Below, piece after piece: positions 5,457-7,926 of a DNA stretch of 7,926 nt. Source of the DNA: Desulfofustis sp. (GTDB taxonomy: Bacteria; Desulfobacterota; Desulfobulbia; Desulfobulbales; Desulfocapsaceae). Below the pieces are notes generated by a model that was not told the DNA's origin, did not search any database, and worked only from the letters and a program-made list of their open reading frames with translations. A program made the position numbers and the translations under genes. The DNA is taken from assembly GCA_030145365.1 (NCBI GenBank), contig JAQYVS010000345.1, positions 1 to 7,926 of the forward strand. Direction: 5' to 3'. Position 1 is the stretch's first letter. Each line of letters begins with the position of its first letter.

Positions 5457-7622
5457 ATGGCAACAAGAAAGAAACCCGCAAAAGCCCCTTCTTTTAATCT
5501 CGACAGCCCTGAGTGGTATCTTAACCGTGAACTGACCTGGCTGGCCTTTAATCAGCGGGTTTTGCACGAGGCAACCGACGAACTGGTACCGCTGCTGGAA
5601 CGGGTGTTCTTTGTTGCGGTGGTTGGCTCAAATCTTGATGAATTCTTTATGAAACGAATTGGTGGCCTTAAGCAGCAGGTTGGGGCTGGGGTAAAAAAGG
5701 CCACCATCGACGGCATGCTTCCTCAGGAACAGATCGATGCCAGCTATGCGATTGCCCAGGATATCCTTGTTGAACAGCGAAATATTGAAACACAATTGAG
5801 GGAACTTCTTGAAAAAGAAGGGATCTGTTTTCGCAGCTACGAGGAGCTGAACAATACACAGAAAAAGGAGATGGATAGCTACTTCAAGCGGGAAATTTAC
5901 CCACTTCTGACCCCTCAGGGTATTGACCCGGCTCATCCTTTCCCTTTCATCTCAAACCTGTCGCTCAATCTTTTGGTTACCACCAGTGAAGCCAAGTCAG
6001 AACACCATTTTTTAAACAGAATCAAGGTTCCGCTGGGAGCAGGTGTCCCTCGTTTTATCAAGGTCGGCGATACACATCTGTATGTGACCTTTGAAGATCT
6101 GATCGCCCACAACCTCGAAGATCTGTTTCCCGGTTTGGTAATCCACGGATATGAATTCTTCCGGGTAACCCGTAATGCCATCACAGACCAGCGGGGAGAA
6201 CAGGCAAACGACCTGCTGTCAATGATCGAGTCAGCCCTGCGGGATAGAAAATTTGCCGATATCGTCCGTATGCAGACTGGCCGCGGCATGATTGCCCAAC
6301 ATCGCGGTATGCTATCCGCGGAACTGGGCATCGACGAACAGGATGATGTGTTTGAGGCCCCGGGAATTTTAGCAAAATGCGATCTTATGGAACTCTGCAA
6401 AATCGACCGCCCGGATCTCCATTACCCTGTTCATCACCCCTGCGATCATCCTCAACTCTTAATCGATGAACCCAATTTTTTTCACATCCTGAGAAAACAA
6501 AAATCTGTCCTGCTTCAGCATCCGTATGAATCATTCGACACCTCGGTTGAACGATTTTTAAAAGAAGCCAGTACCGATCCCAAAGTACTGGTTATTAAGA
6601 TGACCCTGTATCGGACCAGTTCTGATTCCCGCATCATTCAGTATCTGATCGATGCTGCCCAGAATGGAAAACAGGTCGCGGTAGTGGTCGAGCTTATGGC
6701 CAGGTTCGATGAGTTCGCCAATATCAAGTGGGCCGAGGCCCTGGAGCAAGTCGGAATTCACGTTACATACGGGGTCGTGGGATTAAAAACCCACTCGAAA
6801 GTCATTTTCGTGGTCAGACGCGATTACAACGGCCTGAGGCGCTATGCCCATATCGGCACCGGTAATTACCACGCTGGCACGGCCCGTCAGTACAGCGATC
6901 TCGGACTGCTCACCAACGACCCTATCATCTGTGAGGATCTTACCGAACTCTTTAATTACCTGACCACCGGTTATGCCCCGGTTCGCAAATACCAGAAGAT
7001 TCTGCCTTCACCCCATGTTCTGAAAAAAACGCTGTTGAAAAAGATCCAAAGGGAAATTGACTTACACAGCCCTGATAGCCCCGGACTTATCCAGTTCAAA
7101 AGTAACGCTCTGGAAGACAAGGATATTACCAAAGCACTCTACCGCGCTTCGCAGGCCGGAGTGCATGTTGATCTGATTCTCCGCGACAGTTGCAGGCTGC
7201 GGCCGGGAATCGTCGGGTTGTCTGATAATATCTCGGTTATTTCAATAGTCGGCAGATTTCTTGAGCACACTCGTATTTATTATTTCAGAAACAATGGCGA
7301 TGAAGAATATTTTATCGGCTCGGCAGATCTGATGAAGCGTAACCTCGAATCACGGGTTGAGGTTGTCACTCCAATCGAAGATAAAAACTGTCAGGCGCGA
7401 CTTCGAGAACTCATCGATATTCAACTCAATAACAAACGAAGCAGTTGGGACATGCAGGCAGACGGCAATTATGTCCGTCGCCAGCCCAAGGAAGAAGATG
7501 ACCAACGAACGGTCCAGGAAATATTGATAGACCTGGCCGAAAAACGGCTCGCGTTATCACCGATGGCCAAGAAAAAGAAGCTGAGAAAATCCACCAAAAC
7601 AAGATCGAGAAAACGAAATTAG
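5457..7622 (+). CDS. ppk: Polyphosphate kinase 1
   Basis: Cytoplasmic or membrane-associated enzyme that reversibly transfers the terminal phosphate of ATP onto inorganic polyphosphate. The 721 aa cover all four PPK1 domains: N-terminal (about 16-120, with YLNRELTWLAFNQRVL and SNLDEFFMKRIGG), head (about 125-320), and the two phospholipase-D-like C domains (about 330-505 and 510-690). The expected catalytic His is H446 in GLKTHSKV, and the second conserved His is H604 in FLEHTRIYYF. Other hallmarks are HPYESF (355-360), LYRTSSDS (385-391), ARFDE (415-419), HIGTGNYH (465-472) and GSADLMKRNLESRVE (621-635). It is somewhat longer than the roughly 690-aa E. coli enzyme because of a C-terminal tail: residues 704-721 are mostly Lys and Arg. 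The N-terminus (ATRKKPAKAP) is also basic. It has its own predicted promoter. No ppx gene is visible in the window. Confidence 0.97.
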   Translation: MATRKKPAKAPSFNLDSPEWYLNRELTWLAFNQRVLHEATDELVPLLERVFFVAVVGSNLDEFFMKRIGGLKQQVGAGVKKATIDGMLPQEQIDASYAIAQDILVEQRNIETQLRELLEKEGICFRSYEELNNTQKKEMDSYFKREIYPLLTPQGIDPAHPFPFISNLSLNLLVTTSEAKSEHHFLNRIKVPLGAGVPRFIKVGDTHLYVTFEDLIAHNLEDLFPGLVIHGYEFFRVTRNAITDQRGEQANDLLSMIESALRDRKFADIVRMQTGRGMIAQHRGMLSAELGIDEQDDVFEAPGILAKCDLMELCKIDRPDLHYPVHHPCDHPQLLIDEPNFFHILRKQKSVLLQHPYESFDTSVERFLKEASTDPKVLVIKMTLYRTSSDSRIIQYLIDAAQNGKQVAVVVELMARFDEFANIKWAEALEQVGIHVTYGVVGLKTHSKVIFVVRRDYNGLRRYAHIGTGNYHAGTARQYSDLGLLTNDPIICEDLTELFNYLTTGYAPVRKYQKILPSPHVLKKTLLKKIQREIDLHSPDSPGLIQFKSNALEDKDITKALYRASQAGVHVDLILRDSCRLRPGIVGLSDNISVISIVGRFLEHTRIYYFRNNGDEEYFIGSADLMKRNLESRVEVVTPIEDKNCQARLRELIDIQLNNKRSSWDMQADGNYVRRQPKEEDDQRTVQEILIDLAEKRLALSPMAKKKKLRKSTKTRSRKRN

Positions 7623-7624
7623 CT

Positions 7625-7644
7625 TCTTCTGGTTTGACAGAAGA
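7625..7644. promoter_or_regulatory. Perfect 7-bp dyad overlapping the -35 of the dodecin promoter
   Basis: TCTTCTG (7625-7631) and CAGAAGA (7638-7644) form a perfect inverted repeat with a 6-base centre, beginning 3 bp after the ppk stop. As RNA it could be a hairpin at the end of the ppk transcript, but no T-run follows, so it is not a standard intrinsic terminator. As DNA it overlaps the TTGACA -35 hexamer (7634-7639), a position where a bound protein would affect initiation. Which use is real cannot be decided from the sequence. Confidence 0.4.
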
Positions 7645-7663
7645 TCATATCCTGGCCTACAAT
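7634..7663 (+). promoter_or_regulatory. Predicted strong sigma70-type promoter for the dodecin gene
   Basis: A perfect -35 TTGACA (7634-7639) and a 5/6 -10 TACAAT (7658-7663) are separated by 18 bp. This is the best promoter-like match found in the window. Transcription would begin near 7670 and give a leader of about 138 nt before the dodecin ATG at 7808, so the gene should be expressed independently of ppk. Confidence 0.65.
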
Positions 7664-7678
7664 GGAGGTAGTGGTTGA

Positions 7679-7699
7679 CTGTCGAAATCGTATCGACAG
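7679..7699. promoter_or_regulatory. Perfect 7-bp dyad in the dodecin leader
   Basis: CTGTCGA (7679-7685) and TCGACAG (7693-7699) are exact reverse complements separated by 7 bases. The element starts about 9 bp after the predicted transcription start, so it could be an operator for a repressor or a stabilising 5' hairpin in the mRNA. There is no T-run after it. It matches no operator I can name. Confidence 0.45.
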
Positions 7700-7807
7700 C
7701 AATCATGGCTAAGGCCTGAAATTCTAAGGGCTCTCAGCATCTGGATCGATACATTTCTTCGGGAACCGTTCCGGCTCTCGCCCACCGACCACCGCAAGGA
7801 GAAAATC

Positions 7808-7926
7808 ATGGCAAAAAGTGTTTACAAAATCATCGAACTCGTCGGAACCAGCAGCAAATCATGGGAAGATGCTGCAAAAGTAGCCGTTGGGACCGCTTCT
7901 AAATCGTTAAAAGACCTGCGAATTGC
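7808..7926 (+). CDS. Dodecin family protein, partial (3' end beyond window)
   Basis: The first 39 codons of a small protein of the dodecin family, whose members are about 65-75 aa and assemble as hollow dodecamers. The N-terminus MAKSVYKIIELVGTSSKSW, then EDAAKVAV, then ASKSLKDLRIA matches the family's first strand, helix and start of the second strand. A strong ribosome-binding site AAGGAG (7796-7801) lies six bases before the ATG. Flavin-binding dodecins have a Trp in the second strand (in strings such as LRWFEV or LDWFEV) that stacks on flavin; here that position reads LRIA, and a Trp occurs earlier, at W19. This pattern is like the group exemplified by the mycobacterial calcium dodecin, so flavin binding should not be assumed. 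The family call is firm; the ligand is open. It is preceded by its own predicted promoter. Confidence 0.9.
   Translation, partial: MAKSVYKIIELVGTSSKSWEDAAKVAVGTASKSLKDLRI

Noticed and set aside
7662..7712. 16-codon reading frame starting inside the -10 hexamer of the dodecin promoter
   Set aside because: Its ATG overlaps the -10, so the predicted transcript would not include it, and no family is recognised.
7762..7772. GGAAC-c-GTTCC palindrome in the dodecin leader
   Set aside because: The arms are only 5 bp with a 1-base centre, so it is a poor hairpin and common by chance.
1..7926. CRISPR arrays, tRNA or rRNA genes, insertion sequences, phage genes
   Set aside because: No regularly spaced repeats, cloverleaf, rRNA-like segments, transposase or terminal inverted repeats were seen.

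Overview
The window carries six protein-coding genes on a bacterial chromosome, all apparently intact except the last, which is cut by the window end. The sequence suggests a Gram-negative respiratory bacterium that makes multihaem c-type cytochromes. The gene families and the moderate base composition are most in keeping with a deltaproteobacterial (Desulfobacterota-like) organism. That placement is inference; no rRNA or other taxonomic marker is present.

Layout: (1) 31-825, minus strand: a shortened J-domain co-chaperone with a Gly-rich hydrophobic middle and one C-terminal client-binding-type domain. (2) 826-1060: a divergent intergenic region with a perfect 7-bp dyad (969-985) and two near-inverted ATGGTATTT-type elements. 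(3) 1061-5215, plus strand: a tight three-gene operon encoding a cytochrome bc-type quinol oxidoreductase: cytochrome b, Rieske 2Fe-2S protein, then a large membrane-anchored octahaem cytochrome c with HEAT-like and TPR repeats. Gaps are 5 bp and 1 bp. (4) 5216-5456: 241 bp without a convincing gene, holding a good sigma70-like promoter for the next gene. (5) 5457-7622: polyphosphate kinase 1 (ppk). (6) 7623-7807: a spacer with a near-consensus promoter (TTGACA-18-TACAAT) bracketed by two perfect 7-bp dyads. (7) 7808 to the end: the first 39 codons of a dodecin.

How the genes work together: cytochrome b and Rieske form the quinol-oxidising core, and the octahaem protein sits where cytochrome c1 or f would normally be, so electrons probably leave through a multihaem wire rather than a monohaem carrier. 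Two details suggest a low-potential (menaquinol-type) enzyme: the Rieske cluster motif has Phe where high-potential proteins have Tyr, and the Qo motif of cytochrome b reads AAWY instead of PEWY. Cytochrome b has b6-like haem-ligand spacing but is a single fused chain. The ppk and dodecin genes are separate transcription units concerned with energy/phosphate storage and with small-ligand or ion binding; nothing in the sequence ties them mechanistically to the bc complex.

The most noteworthy content is the bc complex with an octahaem/HEAT/TPR subunit and a non-canonical Qo motif, followed by the regulatory architecture in front of the dodecin gene.
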